64,000 nt of DNA from Paracoccus denitrificans. Lineage in GTDB: Bacteria > Pseudomonadota > Alphaproteobacteria > Rhodobacterales > Rhodobacteraceae. The notes under the pieces were generated by a model. That model saw only the letters and a program-made list of their open reading frames with translations, did no database searches and was not told the DNA's origin. Where the stretch lies: contig VAFL01000004.1 in the NCBI GenBank assembly GCA_005768755.1, positions 216,652 to 280,651 on the forward strand, written 5' to 3'. Positions 1 to 8,774 of this stretch are shown piece by piece; positions within the stretch are counted from its first letter, which is position 1, and each line of letters begins with the position of its first letter. The translations under genes and the position numbers were made by a program.

Positions 1-1275
1 GCGCCGCGCAATGTCGAAGAGGTGTCGGCAGTGGTCCGGGCCTGTTCGGCGGCCCGTGTCGGCATCGTGCCGCTTGGCGGCGGGACAGGGCTGGTCGGCG
101 GACAGATTGTTCAGGATGGCCCCGCACCGCTGCTTTTGTCGCTGGAACGGATGCATGCCGTTCGTGACCTGCGCCCCGAAGAAAACGTCATGCTGGCCGA
201 AGCTGCGGTCACCCTGCAAGGTGCGCGCGACGCGGCCGAGTCTGCAGGCAGGCTGTTCCCGCTTTCGCTGGCCTCGCAAGGGACGGCGCAGATCGGGGGC
301 GTCCTTTCGACCAATGCGGGCGGCGTGAACGCGTTGCGGTATGGCACGGCGCGGGCGCTGTGCCTGGGGGTCGAGGCGGTGCTGCCCGATGGCAGCATCA
401 TGCATGACCTCAAGCGGTTGCGGAAAGATAATACCGGCTATGATCTGCGCGACCTGCTGATCGGGGCAGAGGGCAGTCTGGGCATCATCACCGCGGCCAG
501 CCTGCGATTGGTGCCGCCACCTGCTGCCAATGGCGTGGCGCTGATGGTGGTGCCTGATCCCGCCGCGGCGCTGTCGCTACTGGCGCTGGCTGGCCAGCAG
601 CTTGGCGACTGCGTCACAGCGTTCGAACTCATCTCGGGGCAGGGGCCGCGCTTCCAGATCGAGACGATGCCCCAATTGCGTCAGCCGTTCGACACACCGC
701 CAGACTGGATGGTGCTGATCGAAATCGGTCTTCCAGCCGGGCTGGAACCGGATACGGCGCTGGAAACGCTGTTCGAAGCAGCGGTCGAGGAAGAACTGGC
801 CGTTGACGGCCTGATCGCCCAATCCGGCCAGCAGGCGGCTGAATTCTGGCGCATGCGCGAGGAAATACCCGAGGCCAATCGCCTGATCGGCGCCATTTCC
901 AGCCATGATATTTCTTTGCCCTTGTCGGAAGTGCCGCGCTTCATAGATGACGCCGGCGCGATGCTGGCGCAGATGGGTGACATGCGTGTCAACTGCTTCG
1001 GACACCTTGGCGACGGCAACCTGCATTACAACGTCTACCCGGCAGCCGGGCGCCAGCGTCAGGACTACGATGCGTTGCGGGCTGCTGTTCAGGAAGCCGT
1101 GCATGACATGGTGGTATCGCGTGGCGGGTCATTCTCGGCCGAGCACGGGGTCGGGCGGCTGAAAGTCAATGATCTGGAGCGTTGGGGCGATCCTGCGCGA
1201 CTGGCGGCGATGCGGGCGATCAAGACGGCACTTGACCCGCTTGGCATCATGAACCCCGGCGCGGTCCTGGCGTGA
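1..1275 (+). CDS. FAD-binding oxidase, GlcD / D-2-hydroxyacid dehydrogenase type (5' partial)
   Basis: The reading frame is open from the first base, so the true start lies upstream; about 424 residues are visible. The glycine-rich segment PLGGGTGLVGG near the visible N-terminus is the FAD/pyrophosphate loop of the vanillyl-alcohol-oxidase fold. The C-terminus carries GHLGDGNLHYN and AEHGVGRLKV, typical of the GlcD / D-lactate / D-2-hydroxyglutarate dehydrogenase C-terminal domain. Such enzymes oxidise 2-hydroxy acids to 2-oxo acids and pass electrons to a cytosolic or membrane acceptor. The exact substrate cannot be told from sequence. The stop is 41 bases before an ABC permease gene, so the two may be co-transcribed. 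An in-frame GTG at 22 is not the start, because the upstream codons already read as conserved family sequence. Confidence 0.9.
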   Translation, partial: APRNVEEVSAVVRACSAARVGIVPLGGGTGLVGGQIVQDGPAPLLLSLERMHAVRDLRPEENVMLAEAAVTLQGARDAAESAGRLFPLSLASQGTAQIGGVLSTNAGGVNALRYGTARALCLGVEAVLPDGSIMHDLKRLRKDNTGYDLRDLLIGAEGSLGIITAASLRLVPPPAANGVALMVVPDPAAALSLLALAGQQLGDCVTAFELISGQGPRFQIETMPQLRQPFDTPPDWMVLIEIGLPAGLEPDTALETLFEAAVEEELAVDGLIAQSGQQAAEFWRMREEIPEANRLIGAISSHDISLPLSEVPRFIDDAGAMLAQMGDMRVNCFGHLGDGNLHYNVYPAAGRQRQDYDALRAAVQEAVHDMVVSRGGSFSAEHGVGRLKVNDLERWGDPARLAAMRAIKTALDPLGIMNPGAVLA

Positions 1276-1316
1276 GGGGGCTTGTCCGCCGCCCGTGCCG
1301 GCCCTAGCCTTCCGCC

Positions 1317-2258
1317 ATGCTGCGCTATACCGCCCGTCGATTGCTTTCGCTCGCGCTCAGCCTTCTGGTCGCATCGGTGGTGATTTTCCTGCTGATCGAG
1401 ATGGTTCCGGGCGATCCCGCGACGTTCATGCTTGGCACCGGTGCGCAGCCCGATACGCTGGCCGCACTGCGCGAGCAACTGGGCCTGAACCTGCCGCTGC
1501 CCGTGCGCTATGCCAGTTGGTTGGGGTCGGTGGTGACGGGCGATCTTGGCAGCAGTTTCACCTACAAGACGCCCGTGGCAGGGATGATCCTTGATCGCAT
1601 GCAGGTCTCGCTTCCGCTGGCGGTGATGTCGCTTGTGCTGGCGGTTCTGCTGGCCTTTCCGGTGGGACTTTTCGCCGCCTCTCGTCGCGGGAAAGCGGGC
1701 GATACGGCGGTCATGGGCCTGACCCAGATCGGCATCGCGCTGCCGAATTTCTGGTTCGCCATGCTGCTGGTGCTGCTGTTTGCTGTGCGTCTGCAACTGC
1801 TGCCGGCCGGTGGCTTCGCCGGATGGGACCAGCCGATCGCGGCGCTGCGCTCTTTGCTGCTGCCTGCCGTGGCGCTGGCTTTGCCGCAGGCTGCGATCCT
1901 TGCGCGTGTGCTTCGGTCTGCCCTGATCGAGACGCTTGATCAGGATTACATCCGCACTGCGCGCGCCAAGGGTCTGACCCGCGCGCAGACGCTGCGGCGC
2001 CACGCCCTGCGCAACGCGCTTATTCCGGTGCTGACCATTCTGGGGATGCAGTTTTCGTTTCTTTTGGCGGGCGCGATCATCATCGAGAACGTCTTTTACC
2101 TGCCCGGACTTGGCCGGTTGATCTTTCAGGCCATCACCCAGCGTGACCTGATCGTGGTTCAGTCGGCTGTGCTGGTTCTGGTCGGCGCAGTCATCATGGT
2201 CACTTTCCTGATCGACATGGCCTATGCCGCCGTCGATCCAAGGCTGCGCGCAAGATGA
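1317..2258 (+). CDS. ABC transporter permease, DppB/OppB family
   Basis: 313 residues, the usual size for a DppB/OppB permease of the peptide/nickel/opine import family. It starts with a short cytoplasmic segment and one helix (LLSLALSLLVASVVIFLL). The periplasmic segment with the conserved VPGDPATFMLG follows, then five further hydrophobic segments. The cytoplasmic EAA loop that docks the ATPase is visible around residues 212-240 (RTARAKGLTRAQTLRRHALR). Its stop overlaps the start of the next permease by four bases (ATGA), so the two subunits should be made together. No periplasmic binding protein is in the window, so the transported compound (di/oligopeptide, glutathione, opine or similar) is unknown. 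Binding-protein genes of such operons usually lie upstream. Confidence 0.93.
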   Translation: MLRYTARRLLSLALSLLVASVVIFLLIEMVPGDPATFMLGTGAQPDTLAALREQLGLNLPLPVRYASWLGSVVTGDLGSSFTYKTPVAGMILDRMQVSLPLAVMSLVLAVLLAFPVGLFAASRRGKAGDTAVMGLTQIGIALPNFWFAMLLVLLFAVRLQLLPAGGFAGWDQPIAALRSLLLPAVALALPQAAILARVLRSALIETLDQDYIRTARAKGLTRAQTLRRHALRNALIPVLTILGMQFSFLLAGAIIIENVFYLPGLGRLIFQAITQRDLIVVQSAVLVLVGAVIMVTFLIDMAYAAVDPRLRAR

Positions 2259-3070
2259 GGTGGACGCTTCTGATCGGTGCCATCCTCGCCGGGATGGCGG
2301 TGCTGGCTGCGGGGCTGTCCTTCCTGTGGACACCTTACGATATCGGCGTGATGAACGTGCCCGGCAAGCTGCAGCCGCCATCGGGCGCGCATTGGTTGGG
2401 CACGGATCACTTTGGGCGCGATATATTGTCCATGGCCATGATCGGGGCGCGCACCTCGATCGCCGTGGCCATTATCGCGGTCGGTATCGGGATCGGGATC
2501 GGGGTGCCGCTGGGTCTGGCCGCAGCCGCCCGACGCGGCAGTTGGCTGGACGAGGTCATCATGCGCGGCAATGACCTGATCTTCGCTTTCCCCAGCCTCG
2601 TGATCGCGATCCTGATCACCGCCGCCTATGGGCCTGGCGCGATCAACGCGATCATTGCCATCGGCATTTTCAATATTCCGGTCTTTGCCCGTGTGACGCG
2701 CGGCGCTGCAATGCCGATCTGGACGTTGGATTATATCCGCGCCGCGCAGGTCTCTGGCAAGGGCAGGGCGCGGATCAGCATCGAACATATCCTGCCGAAT
2801 ATCGCCAATCTGCTGATCGTGCAGGGCACGATCCAGTTCAGCCTTGGCATCCTGGCCGAGGCCGGGCTGGCTTATGTCGGGCTTGGGGCGCAACCGCCCA
2901 TTCCCAGCTGGGGGCGGATGCTGGCCGAGGCGCAGACCTTCGTGACGCTGGCCCCGCATGTCGCGATCATTCCGGGCCTGTGCATCTTTCTGACGGTGCT
3001 GGGCCTTAATCTTCTGGGCGACGGGCTGCGGGATGCGCTGGATCCCCGACTGAAGGTGATGCGCACATGA
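2255..3070 (+). CDS. ABC transporter permease, DppC/OppC family
   Basis: 271 residues. It has an N-terminal helix (LLIGAILAGMAVLAAGLSFL) followed by the OppC-type signature GAHWLGTDHFGRDILSM, which links the first helix to the permease core. Four to five more helices follow. The EAA loop lies around residues 162-183 (RAAQVSGKGRARISIEHILP). It forms the second membrane half of the importer with the preceding gene. It overlaps both neighbours by four bases (ATGA at each end), a classic translationally coupled arrangement. Substrate cannot be deduced. Confidence 0.93.
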   Translation: MRWTLLIGAILAGMAVLAAGLSFLWTPYDIGVMNVPGKLQPPSGAHWLGTDHFGRDILSMAMIGARTSIAVAIIAVGIGIGIGVPLGLAAAARRGSWLDEVIMRGNDLIFAFPSLVIAILITAAYGPGAINAIIAIGIFNIPVFARVTRGAAMPIWTLDYIRAAQVSGKGRARISIEHILPNIANLLIVQGTIQFSLGILAEAGLAYVGLGAQPPIPSWGRMLAEAQTFVTLAPHVAIIPGLCIFLTVLGLNLLGDGLRDALDPRLKVMRT

Positions 3071-4650
3071 TCGAGACCCGCGACCTCTCCGTCAGCATCC
3101 ATGGCCGCCCGGTGCTGCGCGATGTCGATCTGGCGCTGCAACCGGGCAGGATCACCGGGCTGGTGGGCGAATCCGGGTCCGGCAAATCCATGACGGCGCT
3201 TGCGATCATGGGCCTTCTGCCCCTTGGCGCGCAAACCGGCGGAGAGGTGCTGCTGGACGGGCAGAATCTGCTGACGACGCCCGAACAGCAGATGTGCCGT
3301 ATTCGCGGCAATCGGATCGGCATGATCTTTCAGGAACCGATGACGGCACTGAACCCGCTGATGAACATAGGCGATCAGGTCGCCGAGGTGCTGCGTATTC
3401 ATCATGATCTGCCCGCCAGCAAGGCACTGGCGCGCGCGCGGGATCGGCTGGACCGGGTCGGCCTGTCCGAGCCGCGCTTTCCCCTGACACTTTATCCGCA
3501 CGAACTTTCCGGCGGTCAGCGCCAGCGTGTTGCCATCGCGCTTGCAGTGGCCGAAGCCCCCGACCTGCTGATTGCGGACGAACCGACGACAGCGCTTGAT
3601 GTGACGACGCAGGCGCAGATCCTGGATCTGTTGCGTGATCTGGTTTCGGCCGAAGGCATGTCGCTGCTGCTGATCACCCATGATCTGGCGGTGGTCGCGG
3701 GGATCGCCGATCATGTGGCGGTCATGAAGGACGGCGAGGTGGTCGAGGAAGGACCGACCGAGGCGCTGTTCCGTGCCCAGTCGCACCCCTACACGCGGTC
3801 GCTGTTCGCGGCGTCGCGCCATGTGCCGTCACATGTGCCGTCGCAAGCTGACGACACCCCGATCCTGACCGTGCGCGATGCCGTGCGCGAATATGTTCTG
3901 CCGCGGCCATCGGCCCTTGCGCCCCATCCGGTCTTGCGCGCGGTGGACAACGTCAGTCTGGCGATCCAGGACGGCGAATCCGTCGGTCTCGTCGGTGAAT
4001 CAGGCTGCGGGAAATCGACGCTGACACGCGCGATCCTTGGTCTCGATCCCTTGCAGGGCGGAGAGATAAGACTTGACGGGCACAAGGTGCGGGCCGGCGC
4101 CGCAATGTCGCGCGACCTGCGGGCGAAGGTCCAGGTCGTGTTTCAGGACCCATTCGGCAGCTTCAATCCGCGATGGCGTGTCGAACGGCTGCTGAGCGAG
4201 CCGTTCTTTCTGACCGGCCGCCCGGCCGATTGGCGACAGCGTGTCGCGCAGGCACTGGGGGAAGTCGGCCTCGACCCCGGCGCCGGTCGGCGCTACGTCC
4301 ACGAATTTTCCGGCGGACAGCGCCAGCGGCTTGCCATAGCGCGCGCGCTGATCATCCGTCCGCGCCTGATCGTGCTGGATGAAGCGGTCAGCGCGCTGGA
4401 TGTGCGCGTCCGTGCGCAGGTTCTCGATCTGCTGGCGGAACTGCGCCGCTCACACGGGATGGCCTATCTGTTCATAAGCCACGATCTGGGCGTGGTGCGC
4501 GGTGTGACCGACCGGGTGCTGGTCATGGACAAGGGCCGCATTGTCGAGGAAGGGCCGACTTTGCAGGTCATGGACGCGCCGCAGCATCCGGTCACGCAGC
4601 GCCTGATGGCTGCCATGCCCGAAATCCCGGCGGATTGGGTGCCAGCGTGA
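3067..4650 (+). CDS. ABC transporter ATP-binding protein with two nucleotide-binding domains (DppD-DppF fusion type)
   Basis: 527 residues with two complete ABC ATPase domains in one chain, replacing separate DppD and DppF subunits. The first domain has Walker A GESGSGKS (residues 34-41), the signature LSGGQRQR near 147 and Walker B LLIADEPTTALD. The second has Walker A GESGCGKS near 308, signature FSGGQRQR near 413 and Walker B LIVLDEAVSALD. In the second domain the usual Glu-Pro after Walker B reads Glu-Ala, a common variant. It powers the two permeases encoded just upstream, which it follows with a four-base overlap. Fused ATPases of this kind are common in alphaproteobacterial peptide-type importers. 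The stop codon overlaps a possible 49-codon frame. Confidence 0.93.
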   Translation: MIETRDLSVSIHGRPVLRDVDLALQPGRITGLVGESGSGKSMTALAIMGLLPLGAQTGGEVLLDGQNLLTTPEQQMCRIRGNRIGMIFQEPMTALNPLMNIGDQVAEVLRIHHDLPASKALARARDRLDRVGLSEPRFPLTLYPHELSGGQRQRVAIALAVAEAPDLLIADEPTTALDVTTQAQILDLLRDLVSAEGMSLLLITHDLAVVAGIADHVAVMKDGEVVEEGPTEALFRAQSHPYTRSLFAASRHVPSHVPSQADDTPILTVRDAVREYVLPRPSALAPHPVLRAVDNVSLAIQDGESVGLVGESGCGKSTLTRAILGLDPLQGGEIRLDGHKVRAGAAMSRDLRAKVQVVFQDPFGSFNPRWRVERLLSEPFFLTGRPADWRQRVAQALGEVGLDPGAGRRYVHEFSGGQRQRLAIARALIIRPRLIVLDEAVSALDVRVRAQVLDLLAELRRSHGMAYLFISHDLGVVRGVTDRVLVMDKGRIVEEGPTLQVMDAPQHPVTQRLMAAMPEIPADWVPA

Positions 4651-4799
4651 TGCTGAAGGCTGCGCATTATCTACCGGTGCGGCGGCGTCTGGGATGGCAT
4701 CGTTCAGCTGGTCGGGAAGGGCGCTTCCAGCGCACCGATCCGGGCACAGCCGACCTGCGCAAGGCGTATGTGGCGGGCCTGACCATCGGCGATGATTGA
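4650..4799 (+). CDS. possible small protein (49 aa) bridging two genes
   Basis: An ATG overlapping the ABC ATPase stop (TGATG) opens a 49-codon frame. Its stop lies inside the first codons of the next gene, so it would tie the two genes into one coupled unit. The product is basic in its middle (VRRRLGWHR) and ends in AYVAGLTIGDD, and no family is recognised. Without this frame there would be a 141-base gap inside an otherwise compact operon. There is no clear Shine-Dalgarno, but the overlap could serve by re-initiation. It may equally be a chance frame or a fragment of a lost gene, so confidence is low. Confidence 0.25.
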   Translation: MLKAAHYLPVRRRLGWHRSAGREGRFQRTDPGTADLRKAYVAGLTIGDD

Positions 4800-5679
4800 C
4801 CCGAAGATGACATTGATCCGCAAAGCCGCCGTATTTTTTGCCGTTCTGACATTGGCTGTGCTGCTGGGCAGTTATGGTGGCAGGCTTCATCCGCTTGGCG
4901 ATTCACTGGCCGTATTTCGTCCGGTGTTCGCGGTGCTTCTGTTGGCCCTGTCTTTCGCCCTGACAGGCGCGGGCCGATACGTCCTGCTGGCGGTGGCGCT
5001 TCTGGCGTTGTTACCGATCCTTTGGCTGGCACGGCCTGTCGCTGTGGCCGATCCCACGATCACGGTCTACCAGAAGAACCTTCTGTTCCGGCGAGGCGAT
5101 CCGTCCGACCTGATCGCAGATTTTCGCGCCTCGGGCGCCGATGTGATCCTGCTGGAAGAACTCAGCGATGCGAACCTGCCGATCCCGAAGGCTTTGATTG
5201 ACAGTCATCCGCACCAGCTGATCTGTCGCGCGCACACTGTGGGCGCGGTGGCCATCTTGTCAGTGCATCCGCTGTCGGATCCCTATTGCCGCGAGGGGTC
5301 GGGCTATGCCATCGCGCGTGTCCAGCACCCGGCTGGTGCCTTCACGGCCGTGGCCATCCATCTGCACTGGCCATATCCTTTCGGGCAAGAGGCGCAGGTC
5401 AACCAGATCATGGCCGACATTGCAGGGGCATCGCGGCCGATGATCCTTGGCGGCGATTTCAATATGGTGCCGTGGGCCGGCGCGCCACGCCGCATCGCCG
5501 CTGTGACCGATACGCGGATCGCGGGGCCGATCCGGCCGACCTTGTTCGTCAAGGGATACCCCTTGCCGATTGATCATGTCCTGACCGATACGCGAATGAC
5601 AGCATCGGTAGAGCGCCGTGCCCAGTTCGGGTCTGATCATTACGGCGTTCTGGCCCGTATCGGGCGCATAGCACGCTGA
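4792..5679 (+). CDS. membrane-anchored endonuclease/exonuclease/phosphatase family protein
   Basis: 295 residues. The N-terminal third holds about three hydrophobic helices (for example AAVFFAVLTLAVLLGSYGG). The C-terminal two thirds is an exonuclease-endonuclease-phosphatase (EEP) fold. Supporting motifs are VILLEELS (metal-binding Glu), MILGGDFNMVPW (Asn/Asp pair), DHVLTDTR and GSDHYGVLARI (catalytic Asp-His). This architecture matches YafD-like proteins predicted to face the periplasm. The substrate (nucleic acid, phospholipid or other phosphodiester) is unknown. ATGs at 4792 and 4807 are both possible; 4792 is chosen because it overlaps the preceding small frame. Confidence 0.85.
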   Translation: MIDPKMTLIRKAAVFFAVLTLAVLLGSYGGRLHPLGDSLAVFRPVFAVLLLALSFALTGAGRYVLLAVALLALLPILWLARPVAVADPTITVYQKNLLFRRGDPSDLIADFRASGADVILLEELSDANLPIPKALIDSHPHQLICRAHTVGAVAILSVHPLSDPYCREGSGYAIARVQHPAGAFTAVAIHLHWPYPFGQEAQVNQIMADIAGASRPMILGGDFNMVPWAGAPRRIAAVTDTRIAGPIRPTLFVKGYPLPIDHVLTDTRMTASVERRAQFGSDHYGVLARIGRIAR

Positions 5680-5722
5680 GCGTGGCTTTCCTTCCCGTGC
5701 TGCGCGCGCTAGGCATCAGCGC

Positions 5723-7255
5723 ATGAATCTGCCCGTATTCTCTCCTGACCAGGCCGAGGCCTGGGATGCCCTGTCCGAGGTGCTGGCAACTTCCGGCATC
5801 GACCTGACGGCTGAAGAAATCCTGCCACCCAAGAACGGAAAGTCGCGGGTCATGGCCGTCATCGGCAAGGCGGGCTCTGGCAAGACGATGATTCTGGCTG
5901 CGCTGACCAAAGCCCTGCGCGAGGCGGGCGTTGATATCATCAGCGGCGATTATGAGGGCAAGAAGCGCAAGGACCGCCGGACCGTCGCGGTGCTTGCGCC
6001 GACCAACAAGGCGGCTTTCGTGCTGCGCATGCGTGGTGTGCCCGCGACCACGATCCACCGCATTCTTTATACGCCGGTCTACGATCCTGAATATGAAAAG
6101 ATCGCGGATTGGTTGACCGGCACCGGTGCGCGCCCCGAGATCGAGGGCCTGACCGATGCAGCACTTGACCGTGCCAAGGCGTTCTACGACATCCACGCCT
6201 CGATCCCGGGTGCGCTGGCAGCGGCGGGGCTGCGCGGCTCGGATTTCATCAAGGGCTGGAAGCGGCGCGAGGATGGGCTGGATATCGGACTGATCGACGA
6301 AAGTTCGATGCTGGATGAACGCCAATTGGAAGATCTCCGAGAGATTTTTCCCGTGCTGCTGCTGTTCGGCGATCCGGCACAGCTGGCGCCGGTCGGGCAG
6401 TCGGGGGCGATGGTTTTCGACAAGCTGCCGGCGCCGCAGCGCCTTGTTCTCAATCGCATTCACCGACAGGCAGGCGACAGCCCGATCCTGGATCTGGCAC
6501 ATGCGCTTGCTGACGAAAGCCTTGATTTCAATGGGTTTGAGCGCATGGTCCGCGACGCTGCAGCCCGTGATCCGCGCGTGGTCTGGTCTGAACGTGTCGA
6601 ATCCGATCTGATGGCGCGCAGCCCGGTTCTGGTCTGGCGGAACGCCACGCGCATTCGCCTGATTACCGCGTTCCGCGCGGCCTACGGCGCGCCCGGCGAT
6701 CAGCTTCTGCCCGGAGAGCCGCTGATCTGCGACGGGCTGGAACTGCCGGTCAAGCACCGTGCCAAGCGGATCGATCTGGAAGCGAGGGGACTGATCAAGG
6801 GCGCCCAGGTGATCTATCTGGGGCCGGGTAAAAAGCCGGGCTTTTCGCGCCTGCATGTGATCGGCGCGGAAGATCCGCGTCTGTCCGCGGCTTCGATCGT
6901 CAAGATCGAAACCCCGGATGAGGAGGAACCTTTCATCCCCTTTGCAGCCCGCATGGGGGCAAGTTTCTTGCATGGCGCGGCGGTCACGATCCACAAGGCG
7001 CAGGGGTCGCAATGGCCCGACGTGCAGGTATTCGGCCCGGATATCAGCGCTGCGGCATGGTCGGGGCGCAACGAGGCAGGCATCCCCCTGTGGAAACGCC
7101 TGACCTATGTTGCCATTACGCGTGCGCAGGAGCGGTTGCACTGGGTGACGCGGGCGCGACTGGCGCGGCCTTCGGGCGCGCTCAGCATCGAAGACCTTGC
7201 GGTGCCGACAGCGCCACTGGAACTCATGGCGACCGAGGAGGGCGCGTCTGGCTGA
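5723..7255 (+). CDS. ATP-dependent RecD-like DNA helicase (superfamily 1B)
   Basis: 510 residues. Helicase motifs occur in the expected order. Motif I is GKAGSGKT (residues 48-55). Motif Ia is LAPTNKAAFVLR, motif II is LIDESSM (Asp192-Glu193), and motif III is LLLFGDPAQLAPV. Motif V is TIHKAQGSQWPDV and motif VI is YVAITRAQERLHWV. The C-terminal part matches the UvrD_C_2 type shared by RecD2 and phage Dda helicases. It lacks the long RecD2 N-terminal region and no recB or recC is nearby, so a stand-alone repair role is more likely than RecBCD. It faces the EcsC gene tail to tail across 35 bases. Confidence 0.9.
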   Translation: MNLPVFSPDQAEAWDALSEVLATSGIDLTAEEILPPKNGKSRVMAVIGKAGSGKTMILAALTKALREAGVDIISGDYEGKKRKDRRTVAVLAPTNKAAFVLRMRGVPATTIHRILYTPVYDPEYEKIADWLTGTGARPEIEGLTDAALDRAKAFYDIHASIPGALAAAGLRGSDFIKGWKRREDGLDIGLIDESSMLDERQLEDLREIFPVLLLFGDPAQLAPVGQSGAMVFDKLPAPQRLVLNRIHRQAGDSPILDLAHALADESLDFNGFERMVRDAAARDPRVVWSERVESDLMARSPVLVWRNATRIRLITAFRAAYGAPGDQLLPGEPLICDGLELPVKHRAKRIDLEARGLIKGAQVIYLGPGKKPGFSRLHVIGAEDPRLSAASIVKIETPDEEEPFIPFAARMGASFLHGAAVTIHKAQGSQWPDVQVFGPDISAAAWSGRNEAGIPLWKRLTYVAITRAQERLHWVTRARLARPSGALSIEDLAVPTAPLELMATEEGASG

Positions 7256-7290
7256 ATGTCAGTGACAAGTCTTGCGCGACACAGGTGCGA

Positions 7291-8091
7291 TCAGGACGCG
7301 CGCCTGGCGACGGCAGCGCCCTGCTGCAATGTCCTGATGCGCATCTGCAGGCGTTCGGCAAGGGCTTCGCGCGGGATGCCGGTTTCCTTTGCCATGCGCA
7401 TCAATCCGAACTGAACGCGCGCCAGTTCCTGATAATATCGTGCAAAGGTATAATTGATCGACGCGCCTGCCGCTGCGCCAAGAACCGGCACCACCTGTGC
7501 CCCGGCCTTAGTGATCAGGCGCGTGGCAATCTGGGGCGCGAACTTGGTGATCAGGCCCTGCAAAGTCGCACCGCTTATGGCCATGCGCGTCGCCAGAAGG
7601 GCCGTATCCGTGCTGTCATCTTCGGCCAGTGGTCCCCCGGTCGCGAAAATGCGCAGTGCCTCGGCCCGGATCTCGTCGCTGTCGACGTCCAGACCGTGCT
7701 CATCGGCGATCTCAAGGATGGCGCGCTGCAGGATGGTCACTGTCACTGGAAGCTCGATCAGGGTACCGGCGATGCCGGCCGCGCCGCCAACCGCACCGGC
7801 GGCCGTGGTGCCAAGCCGGTTGAACCAGTCGCCGCGCCCTGAGACGAGCCTGCGCGAGGCCGAGGCCGCGCTGAACGAGCGTCGAAGCGCGGCGGCGACC
7901 GACCGGTCGATGCGGCCGCGCAAGAATGACGGGATCATGCTCATCAGCTTTTCACCGCCATCGCCAAGCTTGTCGAGAATATCCATCGCAAGCCCGCGCG
8001 CATTGATATAGCGCCGGGCAAGCCGGTCGATTTCGTTCAACACCGATTCATCCGTGATTGGCGGCAGAATGAATTGCTTAGCGTCTGCCAT
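7291..8091 (-). CDS. EcsC family protein
   Basis: 266 residues from the ATG at 8091, which has AAAGG about nine bases upstream and overlaps the end of the GNAT gene by 14 bases. Longer starts up to 8151 would run deep into that gene. The protein has an amphipathic N-terminal region and Ala/Gly-rich hydrophobic stretches (TTAAGAVGGAAGIAGTL; GAQVVPVLGAAAGASINYTF), as in EcsC-like proteins. The name comes from the Bacillus Ecs ABC transporter operon. The biochemical role is unknown. It is the downstream member of a two-gene minus-strand operon with the acetyltransferase. Confidence 0.82.
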   Translation of the reverse strand: MADAKQFILPPITDESVLNEIDRLARRYINARGLAMDILDKLGDGGEKLMSMIPSFLRGRIDRSVAAALRRSFSAASASRRLVSGRGDWFNRLGTTAAGAVGGAAGIAGTLIELPVTVTILQRAILEIADEHGLDVDSDEIRAEALRIFATGGPLAEDDSTDTALLATRMAISGATLQGLITKFAPQIATRLITKAGAQVVPVLGAAAGASINYTFARYYQELARVQFGLMRMAKETGIPREALAERLQMRIRTLQQGAAVARRAS

Positions 8092-8650
8092 CCGGCGCAT
8101 CCTTTCGCGGTTCAACCTCCTGACAGTTGTCAGGATCGGAAGCACCATCATGCGCAGGGGCGACTTCCGGATCGGTTTCGCGCATGACCAGCCCCGTCAC
8201 ATCAACCCACGCGCCGGGCTGAAGTTCCAGCCCAAGCACGCGTTCGGGATTGGTGGGCGGTGGCATTTCAACGGCGCCCAGCTTTGCGAAACCGAAGCGC
8301 GAATAATACGGCGCGTCACCCACCAGCATGACCCTGGCCCAACCGATATCGCGGGCCCGCGACAGACTTTCCTGAATCAGCCACGCGCCCAGCCCTTCGC
8401 CCTGGGCAGTCGGGTGGACGGCGACCGGTCCCAGCAGCAGCACGGGCCGGCCCGCGACCCTGACAGGCCAGAAGCGGATCGCGGCCCGTAAAGTGCCATC
8501 CTCGCGCAGCAGCAGGCACAGATCTGGGACCGGGTCCACGCCGTCGCGCAGGCGATATGACGACAGGGCCGTGCGGCCGGGTGCAAAACACAGATCCATC
8601 AGGGCCTCGACGTCGTGCCAGTCCTCGGGCTGTTCTTCGCAAAGCTGCAC
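8078..8650 (-). CDS. GNAT family N-acetyltransferase
   Basis: 190 residues from a GTG at 8650, preceded by GGAAGGA at good spacing. A longer frame reaches 8776 but would overlap the divergent flavin reductase start and adds non-conserved sequence. GNAT motif A, the acetyl-CoA pyrophosphate loop, is visible as VHPTAQGEGLGAWLIQ. The following RARDIGWARVMLVGD and YYSRFGF segments are typical of YhbS-like GNAT proteins. It transfers an acetyl group from acetyl-CoA to an unknown amine. It is translationally coupled to the downstream EcsC gene. Confidence 0.87.
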   Translation of the reverse strand: MQLCEEQPEDWHDVEALMDLCFAPGRTALSSYRLRDGVDPVPDLCLLLREDGTLRAAIRFWPVRVAGRPVLLLGPVAVHPTAQGEGLGAWLIQESLSRARDIGWARVMLVGDAPYYSRFGFAKLGAVEMPPPTNPERVLGLELQPGAWVDVTGLVMRETDPEVAPAHDGASDPDNCQEVEPRKDAPDGRR

Positions 8651-8774
8651 CTGTCTTCCTTCCACATTCGGCTGAATGGCGGCGTGATGCGTAGCACGTC
8701 GCGCGGCAGTTGCAAGAATGGGGTGGACGACCGAACCGTGCAGGGGCAGGATGCCCGCCGCATCAGGAGGCGTC

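Noticed and set aside
1089..2381. Minus-strand frame of 430 codons opposite the DppB-like permease
   Set aside because: Product is Arg/Gln/His-rich with no hydrophobic or catalytic pattern, typical of the complement of a GC-rich membrane protein gene.
5549..7141. Minus-strand frame of 530 codons opposite the RecD-like helicase
   Set aside because: The plus strand carries helicase motifs in order; the antisense product is low-complexity and Arg-rich.
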